From Hirundichthys speculiger (lineage: Eukaryota > Chordata > Actinopteri > Beloniformes > Exocoetidae), in the NCBI GenBank assembly GCA_018398805.1, contig JAGFBZ010002250.1, forward strand, positions 1 to 64,000: a stretch of DNA of 64,000 bases, given 5' to 3'. Made by a program: the position numbers and the translations under genes. The notes beneath the pieces were generated by a model. It was not told the origin of the DNA and did not search any database. It saw nothing but the letters and a program-made list of their open reading frames with translations. Below, one piece after another: positions 12,230-24,689 of the stretch; position 1 is the stretch's first letter, and each line of letters starts with the position of its first letter.

Positions 12230-12600
12230 AGCATCACACACATTCACTCTGGTGACCCATCCAGGGTTGATCAGAGCCTGACATGTGTACCAGCATCACT
12301 GAGCCTCAGCCATGTGAAGCCCTTTCCGCTGCCTCCATGGTGGACTTGATGGCTTTCATCTCAGCAGCGCTGGTGATCCCAAGCAGTGCATAGACCCTGC
12401 ATGGAGACCAGCCAGCAAAGCCTCTACATCCCACTTCAATGCTCTCCCGGCGCGTTTTCCAGCACGCCTTCCTGCGCTGCTCCACCACCTCCTGGTACTT
12501 GTCCCACTTCCACCCATTCGCCTCTTTAATGTGGTCCTCCCATGGAACTTTGTGCTCCATCAGGAGCACCTGCTTTGACTGATGTCAGCACCATGCCTGG
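12230..12600 (-). pseudogene. Non-LTR retrotransposon C-terminal fragment
   Basis: The minus-strand frame 12569-12306 reads VPWEDHIKEANGWKWDKYQE, then VEQRRKACWKTRR, then VGCRGFAGWS and LLGITSAAEMKAIKS. I recall this arrangement (VPWE, KYQELVEQ, W-x-T, PVEVGCRGF) from the region after the reverse transcriptase in teleost LINE polyproteins with frequent pseudogene copies. Neighbouring sequence at 12250-12270 (GACCCATCCAGGGTTGATCA) fits a LINE flank. Only about 90 residues survive. The exact clade is uncertain; an R2/NeSL-type element is possible. Confidence 0.6.
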
Positions 12601-13456
12601 TCTCAAGAAAGTAATTTCAAATGCAGTCTGGGAACTTGCATTGCCTCCCCAGATAACTTGAAGCTCCCAGTCTGACACCAAGGTTCAAAACATACTGTCA
12701 CTTTTTCGTGCCTAGTGGGGGTGAGTGACAATTCTCTTAGTTGTGTTTTGTTCAATTTCAGATGCAATCTGTTTGTTCCTGATACATTTAACATGACGTT
12801 TTTTAAATAACAGGATGTGACAGAAATACAGCATTCAATACCTTTTAGTGACCTGAATACACTGTTTTCAATGTGTTTGATGCCTCATGTCACCAGTGAT
12901 GTTAAAAATCGATGAAACGTGATGGAGTTGTGAATGACAGTTGACATGTTAGCAGATGTGGTTCTCAGACTTTGACAGAAGAGGTGTAAAAAAAAAAAAA
13001 AAAAAGGATTATTTTCACAACGTGCACACACACACACACATTCGCTCTCAGTGCCAACTCACTTCTTCACTCGTACCTGCTGTGTTGTGTCTTCGCACAG
13101 TAATCATGAGTGACAAGTTTCAACAGGGCAGGAAAGGCACAAGCCAGAGTTGAAAATATTGATTTGGCAAATTTAGAGCGAAATCTATTTTGGTTTGCTT
13201 TGATCAGATCAGGGACACATGGTGATGACTGTCTCTCAAGGGAAAACAGGATCAATTCTCTGGGGAGCTTCACTATAAAGTTGACAGGATGTGTTTTGTG
13301 TGTGTGTGAAAGCGTATGTTTTGTTATCTGTGTGTTTGACATAGTACCAATGTTCAATCTCAGCAGGATGCCAAAAGCATACATTTAAGCAGCTTTAAAA
13401 GCAGAAGACTGACAGGAAAATAAAGGAATTGGTACAAACAAGTGATGCTCCAAATA
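12601..13456. other. No gene recognised; A18 and (CA)n runs
   Basis: Contains an A18 run at 12988-13005 and a CA repeat at 13024-13040. Open frames on both strands at 13067-13388 overlap and look like chance. Confidence 0.5.
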
Positions 13457-14702
13457 CACTGCCTGGCCAAAAAAAAAGTCGCCACCTGGATTTAACTAAG
13501 CTAATAGGAACGAGGCTCCTATTGGATAATTATTGCATGGGCGATTATCTTTCAGCTGGCAACAACTTATTTAACCCCAACTGATGCAATGAGTTGCTTC
13601 TCATTTCCTAAACAACCATGTAGGAAGACACATCCTGTGGTTGAGGAAAAGATGTTAGTCTGTTTGAGAAGGGTCAAATTATTGGCATGCATCAAGCAGA
13701 GAAAACATCTAAAGGTGATTGCAGAAACTACCAAAATTGGGTTAAGAACTGTCCAACACATTATTAAAAACTGGAAGGATAGTGGGGACCCATCGTCTTT
13801 GAGAAGGAAATGTGGCCGGAAAAAAATCCTCAGTGATCGTGATCGTCGATCACCTAAACGTTTAGTGAGATTCAATCGAAGAAAAATAACAGTAGAATTC
13901 ATGTTGAAAGTGAAAGTAAGAGCATTTCCACACACACAATGCGAAGGGAACTCAAGGGATTGGGACTGAACAGCTGTGTAGCCTGAAGAAAACCACTAAT
14001 CAGTGAGGCTAACTGGAAAAAAAGGCTTCAATTCGCTAGGGAGCATTGGACTCTGGATCAATGGAAGAAGGTCATGTGGTCTGAGTCCAGATTGACCCTG
14101 TTCCAGAGTGATGGGAGCATCAGCGTAAGAAGAGAAGCAGATGAAGTGATGCTCCCATCATACCTAGTGCCCACTGTACCAGCCTGTGGGAGCAGTGTTC
14201 TGATCTGGGGTTGCTGAAGTTGGTCAGGTCCAGGTTTAGCAACAGTATGAGCTCAAAGAATGAGGTCAGCTGACTACCTGAATATACTGAATGACCACTT
14301 TATTCCACCAATGGATTTTTTTTTTTCACTGATGGCACGGGCATATTCCAAGATGACAGTGCCAGGATTCATCCGGCTCAGATTGTGAAAGACTGGTTCA
14401 GGGATCATGAGACATCATTTTCACACATGGATTGGCCACCACAGAGTCCAGACCTGAACCCCATTGAGAATCTTTGGGATGTGTTGGAGAAGACTTTGTG
14501 CAGCGGTCAGACTATCATCAATGCAAGATCTTGGTGAAACATTAATGCAACACTTGATGGAAATGAATCTTGTGACATTGCAGAAACTTATAGAAACAAT
14601 GACACAGCAAATGCGTGCTGTAATCAAACCTAAAGGTGGTCCAACAAAATATTAGTGTATGACCTTTTGTTTGGTGTTGACTTCTCTTCTGACCAGGCAG
14701 TG
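13457..14702 (+). mobile_element. Full-length Tc1-type transposon (copy C, second family)
   Basis: Left terminus CACTGCCTGGCCAAAAAAAA and right terminus CTTCTGACCAGGCAGTG are inverted repeats, flanked by TA at 13455-13456 and 14703-14704. Length is 1246 bp. The relic at 6127-6847 belongs to the same family, in the same orientation. Confidence 0.92.
13589..14655 (+). pseudogene. Tc1 transposase pseudogene (copy C)
   Basis: The N-terminal 127-codon frame (13589-13969) holds a paired-like DNA-binding domain: a first helix region, then VIAETTKIGLRTVQHIIKNW (second helix-turn-helix) and DSGDPSSLRRKCGRKK, a basic GRPR-like linker. Catalytic sequence continues in other frames: ANWKKRLQFAREHWTLDQW at about 14009, a CGSSVLIWGC stretch near 14185, a [24 protein letters not shown] motif around 14430-14490, and a C-terminal tail ending QMRAVIKPKGGPTKY before a stop at 14653-14655. 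Several frameshifts and stops separate these parts, so the gene is dead. Confidence 0.88.
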
Positions 14703-14704
14703 TA

Positions 14705-16755
14705 CATACAGTAATACTGTGGCAATCAAACCCAGATTCATTTTATTCATTTTCTAATGGATTGTCAACAAACCTTCCCAGGAAATATTACTTAGAAACA
14801 GCATCTCCAAGAGTTTGTTTTACTTTTAATGATGCCCATATTGGAGATCTTGGTGGGAGTTTACTCCTACTGTCTCCTCATGTCTCTGCCCTGCACTATT
14901 CCCTTGCATCAGTCAGCCAGTGATGGATGGCTTAATTAAGGTGAAAGACAATGAGTGAGTGCTTTTCATTGTACTTGGTCTCAGTGGTTTGTGACAAAAA
15001 AAATGGATTGCTCTTTTGGAACCAGTCTCCTTGGGGAAATGTCACATACAGTATATCATTTAAACACATCTATCTGGTCCGAGTGAAATAATTTACAAAT
15101 GTGTACATTTGGATATGTCATTGGGAAGTGTCACTAAAAATAGCACATCAAGCCTGCTTGGTTATATTGTTTGCTCACACACACACACACAAAGTTGCAT
15201 TAATGAAATGCCATCTTTGCTTAAAAGGATGAGGTATTTGTTTTTGTCCTGTCACATCATTGGCAAACAGCTTGGGCAAACACACACGCCATCGTCAGTG
15301 TCTAGCAAAATATATAATCAACACAGGGCTAAGCACATATTATGCCCAAACATGTGTGGCATGAAGTACATCCTCCATAGCTTCCTCATCCACAAGCACG
15401 ACTTTTTACCCGCAAGTTACACCAGACAAGACAAAGAATCCCTCTTCAGAAGGATCAATCTGAAATTCAACATAACAAATTGCTACTTCACATTTCTGCT
15501 GATACCAACGTAAATGACATGTTCAATACAATATGCTCCCTAATAAATCAAACCTAAGATGGAGATTTTAAAAAGTTGTCTACAAAGATTAAAAGATGCT
15601 TAAATTCTGATGTTAAGTAATGCATTTCATCTTTGACACAAGAAAGAAAGAAAGAAGGGAAGACAGAAAGATTGCATGACTTCCACATCTAATATAATTG
15701 GGGGGGAAGAAACGCATGGGATAAACTGAATACCATTATAATGAATTTCAATTAGCAGGAGTTTGGTGTAAAATCCACTAGGCTGGATTTGTAAAAAGAC
15801 CAACCTCATCCTTTTGTCTCCATTTATAGTAACGGACCTGGTAGAATCCACTGACTTGGCAAACTAACACGCAATACGACCAAGTGGCGACATCATTTCC
15901 TTCCTACAGCCCAACCAGGCATTGTCTTTTGACAGTGGGCATAGCCACTGTTTGTTGTCATGAATTTGCTACTCCGCATTTAGCACCATCTTTACTTCTA
16001 AGCAATGAATAAAAACCAAACAGAACATAGTTATTTACATTTTAACGATAAAATGTTTTGTTGTACTGTTAATTCCACTAAAAAGGACTGATGCAACTGC
16101 AAGGCCAAGCAATGGTGTGTCCTTGCACAGCCCTGCTTGCTCTTGTTTCGGCTCAGCACTTGTTTCAGATGTTTTGGTAGCAATGTTTCAGAAAAGTAAA
16201 GTAGTATTTATTAGCATCGTAGGTGAGCATAAGCATAAGAAGACCCAGACAAGTAAAATGGCTAACTGTGACTAAAACACGTTGAATGTGTTCCAAATGG
16301 CTTCCAGGCTTGCTCGTTCCGTACATTTGCAACTTTGTGCCAAGCAGTACAAGGACAAAGAGGGTTAAATAACTCTTCCGAAAACCTATGGGTGACCTCA
16401 GAAGGGGGTGTAGTTCTCCTTATCCAAGCAGCACCAACTCAACACCACCCCCCAACCAGTTCAACATTTATGCCTTGCTGAAGTACCGAACTCATGTGGG
16501 AAAGGGATTATACGGTTCTGGTGTTCACAAGGTGTTATATAAAAAAGGTACAGTAAATAAAACCTCAGATGGATAATGGTAAGTAACATTACGCCATGCC
16601 AAGATTTAAAGAAAATAAGTCTAAATACAAACTCAGAAAGAAAAAAACTATATCTATCCATACCGACTTTATTTCTACAGAACCTTTCAGTGGCAGCCAG
16701 GTTTTGCTAATCAAAAGTACTTGAACTTATTAAATCTTCTACAGATGGGACTTTC
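14705..16755. other. No gene or repeat recognised
   Basis: Contains an AC run near 15175-15191 and a GAAA run near 15641-15655. A 134-codon plus-strand frame at 15109-15513 shows no domain and includes the AC repeat, so I treat it as chance. Confidence 0.45.
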
Positions 16756-17045
16756 TCTACAAAAGATAAAGTTTTAGCAGGTCTGGATCATTCAGTGGTT
16801 TGTTAGCACATTGCTAAGAAAGAAAAATATTAGATTGGTCTTTGAAAAGCAATCGGAGATGATGACTAGGCCACAATCGTTCAAAGTCCATCATCGTACA
16901 GTGAGAAACATTATTCACAAGTGAACCTCATTTAAGGCAATTCCCGACGCTGCCAGGGACTGGACATCACAGCAAGTTCATCCCAAGGTCAGAGAGCTAC
17001 ATTTCAGACTCTACAGGCCTCTGCAAGTTAAATGTTAAGTTACTG
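16756..17045 (+). pseudogene. Tc1-type transposase N-terminal relic
   Basis: Reading through stops, the sequence gives RLVFEKQSEMMTRPQSFKVH, then HRTVRNIIHK, then a proline- and serine-containing stretch DAARDWTSQQVHPK. The TVRNIIHK helix resembles the recognition helix of the Tc1 paired-like domain, and the nucleotide text around GTGAGAAACATTATTCACAA fits a Tc1 family I recall from fish. Catalytic part and termini are missing. It is a different lineage from copies A and C. Confidence 0.55.
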
Positions 17046-17510
17046 ACAGTTTTCCTTTAAGGGTTGGCACAGTACATCATCCATTTCCATTGTATCCTAT
17101 GCATTTTCACTCCGTCATACCAAGCTCTTTGGAAAAAGATATCCTCTTTCCCCATTCAGAAATCTCCTCTTTGATCTTCCTCACTTTTGCTGCCCAGTAG
17201 CTTTACTTCCAGCATTCTTCTACTGATGTATTCCCAATCCCTCCTCTCTATATCCAAACCATCTAAATCTAATCTTTGTCTCAAAGTGTTCAATATAGTT
17301 CATTCCTCTGATGTGCTCATTATTAATCACTCTATCCCTGTCACTCTTATGAAAACCTTAATATCTTTAAATGTGCCTCTTACAACTCTTCTTCCTGTCA
17401 CTTGGTCAGTGCTGTTATCTTGTAGTCATAAACCACAAACAGTACCCAAATGGTGGATTTACAACAGTCGTACAAGTGTGTGCATTTTCAGTTAGAAAGG
17501 AAGATGGCGA
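17046..17510. other. No gene or repeat recognised
   Basis: Pyrimidine-rich plus strand. A 102-codon open frame at 17187-17495 is Leu/Ser-rich, as expected for CT-rich DNA, with no domain. Confidence 0.45.
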
Positions 17511-17514
17511 TCTG

Positions 17515-17910
17515 TCTTTAGTGTCAGGTTTTGGTTGCAGAGATGAGCCAAATGCAGGTGTCCACAAGTCCTTTCTTAAACACAAATCACTGCTTGAGCA
17601 GGGAATCCAGAAGACACACACCAGAACTAAAACGAGCAAACAAGGTACCAAAGAAAAAGGGGCAATGAGAGACAGCAAGAGGCGACACGTGGTAACGAGA
17701 GGTGACGAGGAACAAGAAGAGGAACCAGATGGACCAGTTAGGAACAAGAGAAAAGACTTAACTAAACCAACGAGGAGCAGGTGCAAACAATCATGGAGAT
17801 GAAGCACAGAGGAAGTAAGAGTGAGAGAAAGTAAAGCCAACAGGAAAGGACAGAGACACAAGAAAACAGGACAGAACCCCCAAAATACAAAAATCAAATC
17901 CAATCCAATC
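17515..17910. repeat. Possible interspersed repeat, purine-rich
   Basis: Starts GTGTCAGGTTTTGG followed by a GATGAGCCAAATGCAGG stretch and runs through an A/G-rich tract containing CAGGTGCAAACAATCATGGA and ACAAGAAAACAGGACAGAAC. This layout resembles a common teleost interspersed repeat I recall (GGTTTGG, CCCAGATGCAGG, then AACAGGAACAGGAC). The open frames on both strands are by-products of base composition. Family not assigned. Confidence 0.4.
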
Positions 17911-18934
17911 ATTCAGTACAATTAGCAGAACAGTTTGAACTCTCATAAAAGACAGGACCAAGGAAAGCTGGGTTTGTTTCATCTGGAATTCACAGTAGAT
18001 GAAACATCAAATCTTAGTGGTATTGTGGCGGTACTTGAATGTAGCCAAAGATGTTCAGCTCTGTGCTTCTTTTCTGTCTCATAGCAGATATTGCTGTATT
18101 AAAACTCACTAAAATCTAGCCACGGTCAAGTCTTTATTCTAAGTCATTATTCTTAGTCTTATTTAAATATAATAGTCACTAGGTGGTTAAAAATAAATAC
18201 GGAGGTATATATTATTTTTCCCACTTTATATCTGTATCTGTGGATAGATAGATAGATGTATTCTGATTTTAATGAACATTACAGATTTAATCATAATATA
18301 AGTAGATTATAACTGGAATGTATTGAGCTTGAATGCATCATCCCTGGAGATGACTCATTTTTACTCTTAAATCACATTTTAGACTTCTTAAATTTGCAGG
18401 TATAAACTTTAATCACATAACACCTTCTTCTGTATAGTCTGGTATTTTTCTGCTATTGTGCAGGGTAGCATGAACATTTTTGATGTTTTGATGGTGTGTA
18501 CTGCCCTTGAGAAGGAACAGAAAGGAGTGATTCATTCTTATCATTTTCCAACCTTGAGTGGAATTGTGCTTAACCAAGCAGATATAAACATATATAATTT
18601 GTTTTTTTTTGTTGTTGTCCAAATTCATGTATTCAAGAAGAACTGTGATTAAAGTCTGACAGAATTAAATCATTGTGGTTCACGGATAAGATTTGTTTCA
18701 ATAAAATGCGAAAGCTCTTTTTACTAATCCAGCCTGTCGCTGCATTTTTTTTTTTTTTGCTTTTTTTTGTTTTGTTTTTCTTTTTCTGCAAGCAAACCAA
18801 GAAATGCTGCAAACATCTCTGAAAAGTTTATCCGAGGCAAAGGTCCGAGAAACACACACTTTGATAAAGTACCACTGCGACTGAAGCTGCATACTGCAGC
18901 CGTTGGAGGATATTGTTATTTACAGCCGTGGCCT
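17911..18934. other. No gene or repeat recognised
   Basis: AT-rich, with a short GATA run near 18243-18257 and T runs near 18600 and 18746-18780. No coding or transposon signal recognised. Confidence 0.45.
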
Positions 18935-18978
18935 CTGTGTGTGTGTGTGTGTACATGGGGGGGGGGGGGGGGGGGGGT
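18935..18978. repeat. (TG)9 followed by a G22 run
   Basis: A TG dinucleotide run (18935-18952) is followed after four bases by 22 consecutive G (18957-18978). Such a run can form G-quadruplexes and is prone to length changes and assembly error. Confidence 0.9.
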
Positions 18979-19857
18979 TGCTACGGGGGGGAGGCAGCGC
19001 CTCGCATGGGAGCTGCCCGGCACAGACACAGCCTTGAGCTGCTGGACAGTGCACAGCTCCAGAGGAGAGCAAGTGGTGCTTCAATGCCTTGTTTAAGGGC
19101 ACTACCATGCTAATTAACTGGCAGGGGAGGGTAGCGACTTCGCCTCTGCTCCAGCTACTTGCTGCCCTACATACTTTGTCTTGGCTCTGCGTCTTGTGCC
19201 TCTTTATTGTATCTTCTACTCCATCACCGATAACTACTATACTTCCCTTCTTTTTGCCTCAGATCCTCCCCCCCCTTTTTTTTCTCCCTCTGTGCTTCTT
19301 TTCTTCCTCTCCTTCTGTATCCTTTAAATAATTCCCTCTGTTTTGAGTCACATTTCTGCATTTTTTTTCCTAATTTAAACCCCCCCCCCCCCCCCCATCT
19401 GAAGGCACTGGCCTAACAGCTCCAGTTCCTGACAGGGCTCGTTTTGTGCCAGTTCTGCATCTCCCCCCTTTGTTTTCTGCCTTCCCTCTCTCGCCATGAG
19501 ATCCTGGTGCTCTTTTTTTAATTTTTTTTCTCCAGGATTGCGTCCCGCCCACGTTCGATCAGCAGCAAATACTCACGTGCGTGAGTATGTATCTGGCCAC
19601 TTCTATTCACCTCCGTCCAAGTCTCTGTCTCATCGTACCCAACACCCACCGCCGCATCATTAATGAATAATCACCTCAATACTGAGTAAACAGTGTAACT
19701 GTTACTCATCAGCGTCGCTGCCAGTCTTTACTCACTTCTTCATTTTTGTTTCTCTTGCGCAGCACTAAATAGTTTATATCTGTGTTTGTGCATGAATGGG
19801 TGTGCAGTTGTGTGTGTATGATGTGTGCATGTATGTATTTTCATGATGTATGTACAC
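18979..19857. other. Pyrimidine-rich spacer with C17 run; no gene
   Basis: CT-rich plus strand with C17 at 19380-19396. The stretch 19560-19760 has CACGTGCGTG and ATCATTAATGAATAATCACC motifs that look regulatory, but this is only suggestive. Confidence 0.45.
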
Positions 19858-20620
19858 TAGAGGTCTTCGGAACAACCCAAGGTTCTGACCCGACCCGAAT
19901 CGGGTCTTGGGTCCATTCAAAAGACACAACTCCAGGTTCGGGTTGGAATCGGTACAGTTAGTCTCAGGTCCAGTCGGTGCTCTCTTACAGGCTGGGTCCG
20001 CGTTTACTTGAGAGAGGTAAAGATATTGGCGGTGGCAGCCAATGTCAGGACTCGGGGCAGTGAAATGATTATTCATTAACGTGGTGTATTTGTCATGAAA
20101 CAATCGTGTTGCTGTAGCGTGTTATTAGCGGTTTGCCCGGCAGCTGTAAAACACAACGGATCGCCAACATGACAACGTTGGATGAGAGAACATATTTACG
20201 ACATGTCCTAACCGGTGTAGGCTATTAGCGTTAGCAGTTGCTACCAATAGCATCTGTATCCACAAAGAAAATAACGACGTGGATTTATTGTTGTTTACAT
20301 CACGTAGCCTATGTAGCAACTGAACCGGGTAGAAGAAGAAACTTTAGGTAAGAAAATCAAGTTTTATTCAACGCTAGACAATTTTTAACATGAGCAACTA
20401 TGGGCTGTATTGTCTCGGTTCTATTCAGGTAACTCGGTTCGGTTCGTGGTCGGAAACTAAAGACTTGGGTCGGGTCGGTTCCAGGACCAAATATTGCAGG
20501 TCCATTCGGGTTCAGACTCCCAAACTTATGATAATAGCTCTGATCGGGTCGGTTTCGGATCGAATTGTCACGGGTCCATTCGTGTTTGGGTCCATGAAAG
20601 TGGACCCGTGAAGACCTCTA
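19858..20620 (+). mobile_element. Non-autonomous hAT element, TAGAGGTCTTC type (Z1)
   Basis: Terminal inverted repeats are TAGAGGTCTTC and GAAGACCTCTA. They are flanked by ATGTACAC (19850-19857) and ATGCACAC (20621-20628), an 8-bp TSD with one mismatch, as expected for hAT elements. Length is 763 bp. Both subterminal zones are packed with GACCCG / CGGGTC motifs, candidate transposase-binding sites. No transposase is encoded. A second copy at 27639-28421 is inverted. Confidence 0.92.
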
Positions 20621-20750
20621 ATGCACACATCCACATGGGCTTGTATATGACATGCACAGGCGTATGCATTTGTACATTTTATTATATCTATGAACATTTA
20701 TCCATCAACCCCTCGATTTGGACACAGACTTCCACACACACACTAATGGC

Positions 20751-20815
20751 ATATCCATCCATCTGACCATCCATTATCTATGCCTGTTTAATCCTCTGTA
20801 GGGTCACGGGACTAA
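20751..20815 (-). mobile_element. LINE 3' tail fragment
   Basis: Reads CCATCCATTATCTATGCC then AGGGTCACGGG, the complement of the L2/Rex-type 3' tail (CCC-GACCCT then GGATAAGCGG then ATGGATGG). Only the last roughly 65 bp of the element is present. Confidence 0.65.
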
Positions 20816-21411
20816 TGGCATAACTAAGTATAAATCCTCTCCTTTTCTGCTCTTCAGTTTTCTCTACTGTCTACGTGATTCGTCGGTTATACATCTCTTC
20901 CTCTTACTTTTGCATCTCTGCCTTTTCATTCTCACGCGGTCCACCACACTTTCGTCGACATCCACCAGAACACGCCGGCGCTGCAGGAGTCAACATACGG
21001 CACGCACAGCTCCATCACCGTCACGTCTCTTCATCCGTCCTGTCCTCTCACGTTTCACCGTCGGTGATTTTAGTCCTTTCTGACAGAATCAGGGTTTCTG
21101 GTGTTAATAAAATATGGTAGTTTAGACTGTCAGAGAGGGGCACTTTGACTCGCAGGCACGCAAGAAAACTAACATCTGCTGCAAGATCCAAAACATATAT
21201 ATGACTTGAAAAGGCTTTGCCTAATTACGGCAGTACCTTTTAACATATATGTGGACAGAAATTAAAGAAAAGAAAGAAACTCAACACGCCACTCAGACCT
21301 GTTTCATATCCAGTTTCAATGCAAATGAAGGCAGACGTCCGATAAAACAACAGATTTGGCATGTGGAGTATGTGACGACCATGAATGTGAACTGTTACAA
21401 AAGAATGAATG

Positions 21412-21447
<36 letters not shown>

Positions 21448-23179
21448 ATCCACAAACATTTCATGCACATCTCTTTTTTCTGTGTTTGTGGAGCTGCTAG
21501 GAGACACAAAGCCACCCATCTGTGATGAATTTCTTCTCATGTCCCCCAGTCAAATCTTTATTCTATTCAGTGTCACACATGGCAAAAATAATAGCATTTC
21601 TGAGTCTTCAGAAGTGTTTCTCAGAAGGTGGAGAAAGCTGCTTGCCCCTCCCTCACGTGCGTTATCGTGCTAACCTTTAGGCTGTGATTAGATTGCAGCT
21701 TAAATCTGCCTTTTAGGCACATTTGATCCGAATTCAGTCTCCCTGACTGTTGACATTATATTTTGCAGGTGATCAGATATCACTTGTGTGTCCTTGGCGA
21801 TGTCCCCTCATCCACGTGGTTGCTATGGTAGCCCACGAGCGTAGAACTGAGCAAAGCAAACCAAAATGGAGGATGGTGAACTGGATTTGCTCTTGTCACA
21901 AGTGGTTTCGTGGATCCGAGGTGCACCGGATTCAGGTCTCACATTCACGCTGTAGTAGTACTTTAACTACAGGTTAGTAGTATATTCATGAAATCTTTAC
22001 AAATCTGTGAGTCCATTTGCACGTAAATCACCTCCTCAGTAGACACCTACTCTAGATTCATGAGAGAAGAACATCCATATGTCCATGAATGTCAGTCGAG
22101 CTCCAACTGTTCATTATTTAGCATAAATACCCAGGAACAACCATATGAGGGGGGTGTGAAGGTGCATCTTCAACCTCCATGTCTACCTGAAGACATGGAA
22201 TATGTTAAAAACACAGATGAGGTGATTAGAAGTTTAACTGAAGTGCAAATAAAAAAGATATTTAATCTTTCTGAACTGCGAAGCAGAGGCCTGGAAAGAC
22301 GTGTCTAATGCAGTTAATGCTGAGCGTTTTGATCAATGAAGCATTCAAGAGGTGAATCAAAATATGAAGATGGATAGGGGGAAAAAAAGAAAACAATTCT
22401 GCATCAACAAACATTACTGCAACTGGAGGAGGGTATCCTCAGGTAAACTCTGCTGTAGACGAGTGCATCCTGTCTTTAATTAGACCTCTTTATCTGGACC
22501 TGATACCTGATGGAGACGGCCTCCAGACGAACTCCTGAGGTAACCTTATGTCCACTATATTGTTATATAATGGAGGTGTTAAACCACTTTGTATCGTTGC
22601 AGTGAGTATTTAAAGACTTTAAACACACATTTCAAGAAATTTCATATATTTTCACTCTTGATCCCTCTGAAATTGTCACTGGGTTAAACAGTTATTAGTT
22701 GGCTGTAGATCTCATTCCTACTCATTGTTTCTTGAAATGTGGAGGGGCTATGTTTTATTTATTTTTTAGTTTTGTGTGTTTTCAGAGGCCTGTTGCATGA
22801 AATTAGAGTTAAGAATACTAAATTCATACTTGCTTATTCAGCTGCATGAACTTCAAACCAGACTTAGAAGACGCGGTCCATCAAGCCTGGTGTAACTAAT
22901 CTTGGTACGTACCCGTTTACGGCTTTCTAAAGCAGACTGTAAGGTTGATCAGATTTACTGATTCAGAAATAAAGAGAACGTGTCTTATTTATCTCATAAA
23001 GTAACCAATCACTTACAATGGAAACGTATGAGGTCAAACACCGACTGCATCGAAAAGAGAAAAAAAAAAGGACATTTTGCTGCTACAAATAAACTTCAAA
23101 TAGTGTGATTGGTTGATGATAGTGGACAGATTCAATGTGAAGGAGAATAGTCTATACAGTCTATGATAATAGTCTGATT
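20816..23179. other. No gene recognised; holds a C35 run
   Basis: Contains the C35 tract listed separately. An 83-codon frame at 22060-22308 ends in LSELRSRGLERRV and has no recognised domain. The segment 22785-22930 (CCTGTTGCATGAAATTAGAG) may belong to a teleost repeat that starts with a GCCTGTTGCA-type end, but I could not define it. Confidence 0.4.
21413..21447. repeat. C35 homopolymer
   Basis: Thirty-five uninterrupted C on the plus strand. It creates artificial Pro/Gly-run open frames on both strands. Exceptionally long for a G/C homopolymer; true length may vary or be mis-assembled. Confidence 0.95.
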
Positions 23180-23659
23180 CAGTGGTGTGCAAACTGTGGT
23201 ACGTGTACCACCGGTGGTACGCGAGCGCTCTCTGGTGGTATGCAGGAGAACGTCATGACTTTCCACATTTTTTCCACATTTTCACTTTAAAAAAAAAAAA
23301 GGGAAACATACAATGCATTATAAATACGTTTCAAACGAAATGTGTAGCTTGAGATAATTAAAATTGTCTTATAAGAAAATATTTGTTGCATATTCAGTTG
23401 CAGTGCAGATGTAATTTTGCTCTGTATGAGAGTATGAGTATGTGAGAATTGTTGGACAGAGTTGTAAATGTCTGATTCAGTAAAGTAACAATTCAGGTAA
23501 TAAATAACCACAATAAAGAATAAACATCTCTCCTGTGTGTTTTAAAGCTAATTGAGAAGGCATATATGGCTATATTTTAAAATTGGTCATCATGGTGGTA
23601 CTCAGAGAGCTGAACAGTTTCTCAGGTGGTACACAGAATTAAAAGTTTGAGAACCACTG
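23180..23659 (+). mobile_element. Non-autonomous hAT element, CAGTGGT type (Y1)
   Basis: Left end CAGTGGTGTGCAAACTGTGG and right end GTTTGAGAACCACTG form imperfect inverted repeats. Subterminal GTGGTACGTGTACCACCGGT is palindromic. Flanks GTCTGATT and ATCTAATA match at five of eight positions, a decayed TSD. Length is 480 bp and no transposase is present. Y2 at 41529-42448 is the same family in inverse orientation and carries an extra insertion that Y1 lacks. Confidence 0.85.
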
Positions 23660-24689
23660 ATCTAATATATAGGCTATACTTAAAGAGACCATTTACAAAA
23701 TAAGTTCTTACTGTGGTTGATATCTGTCGAACTAATGTTGGGTAGATTTGACTCTTAGATTTTAAATTTACGAGGTACAACGTTTGTATGACAGCACCGA
23801 TATTCATATCTATGCTACTTGAAAAATTTTTTCCTTAACAAGGACGAAATGTTTTTAAAGTGAGTACAGCCGAGCCCGTTATGTTCAACTTACCTCACTG
23901 TTTTTATATTCCATCTTCAACTGTTTTAACGGTGGGATTTTCATGAAACATCTATATGACTCATTCACTCATTCTGCAATTTCTCCCTCATCTTCTACGT
24001 CATCTACGTTTCTGCAGAAAGCAGCATGATTGCAACAAAAGCTCTGATTAAGTGAAGAAGTAGGGGCGTCAGGAACAGACGTTCAGAGTTCCATCGATGA
24101 TGTCTTTGTGTCATCAACATACTCCAAGATGAAACCGAAAACTCGGCTTCTGTTCTCAGGGTCTGTTGACTCCGAGTTAGTTTTCAACTCAGAGTTTGTT
24201 GAACCTTTTCTGAAGCAGCTCCCAGGTGCAGTAGCTGTGAAACTACCCCTGAAAACTGAAACAAACAACCCAAATCATAGCATAATTTTCAGCTGAATCT
24301 GTAATATGTTCAACCAGCATTCAGCAGCTTGACATTTTGAATATTCCACACCATGTAACGGGGATAACATCCCTGCAATGAGAGCTCTGTGCTCTTCCAT
24401 TTGTCTTTTCCACGATGCCCTCAGGCTGCCCTCCTCTCTTCACCCACATCTCCAGCATACACCCTCGCCTCACTGCTGTGTGACATCGGCGCAGCTATGG
24501 GCAGTTAACGTTTGACCAGGGGAGTCCTGCAGCTTCGCCGTGCTCCGGTCCACTTTTCGCTCTCGCAGGGGCTTCACGGCATCAGGAAATCAAGCTCTTG
24601 GATTGTCTGGCTGGGATACGTGCGCACGCTTGATTTACTCATCCTTCCTGCACGTTGTCAAGCAGGAGAGAGCATATGTCACTCTCAGA
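23660..24689. other. No gene; possible decayed repeat at 24100-24280
   Basis: The stretch near 24150-24215 (GGGTCTGTTGACTCCGAGTT and CAGAGTTTGTTGAACC) resembles a teleost DNA repeat with GAGTTTGTTGAACC motifs, which would make the 61-62 codon frames there meaningless. Not defined further. Confidence 0.35.

Noticed and set aside
21240..21540. Poly-Gly and poly-Pro open frames
   Set aside because: Direct translation of the C35 run.
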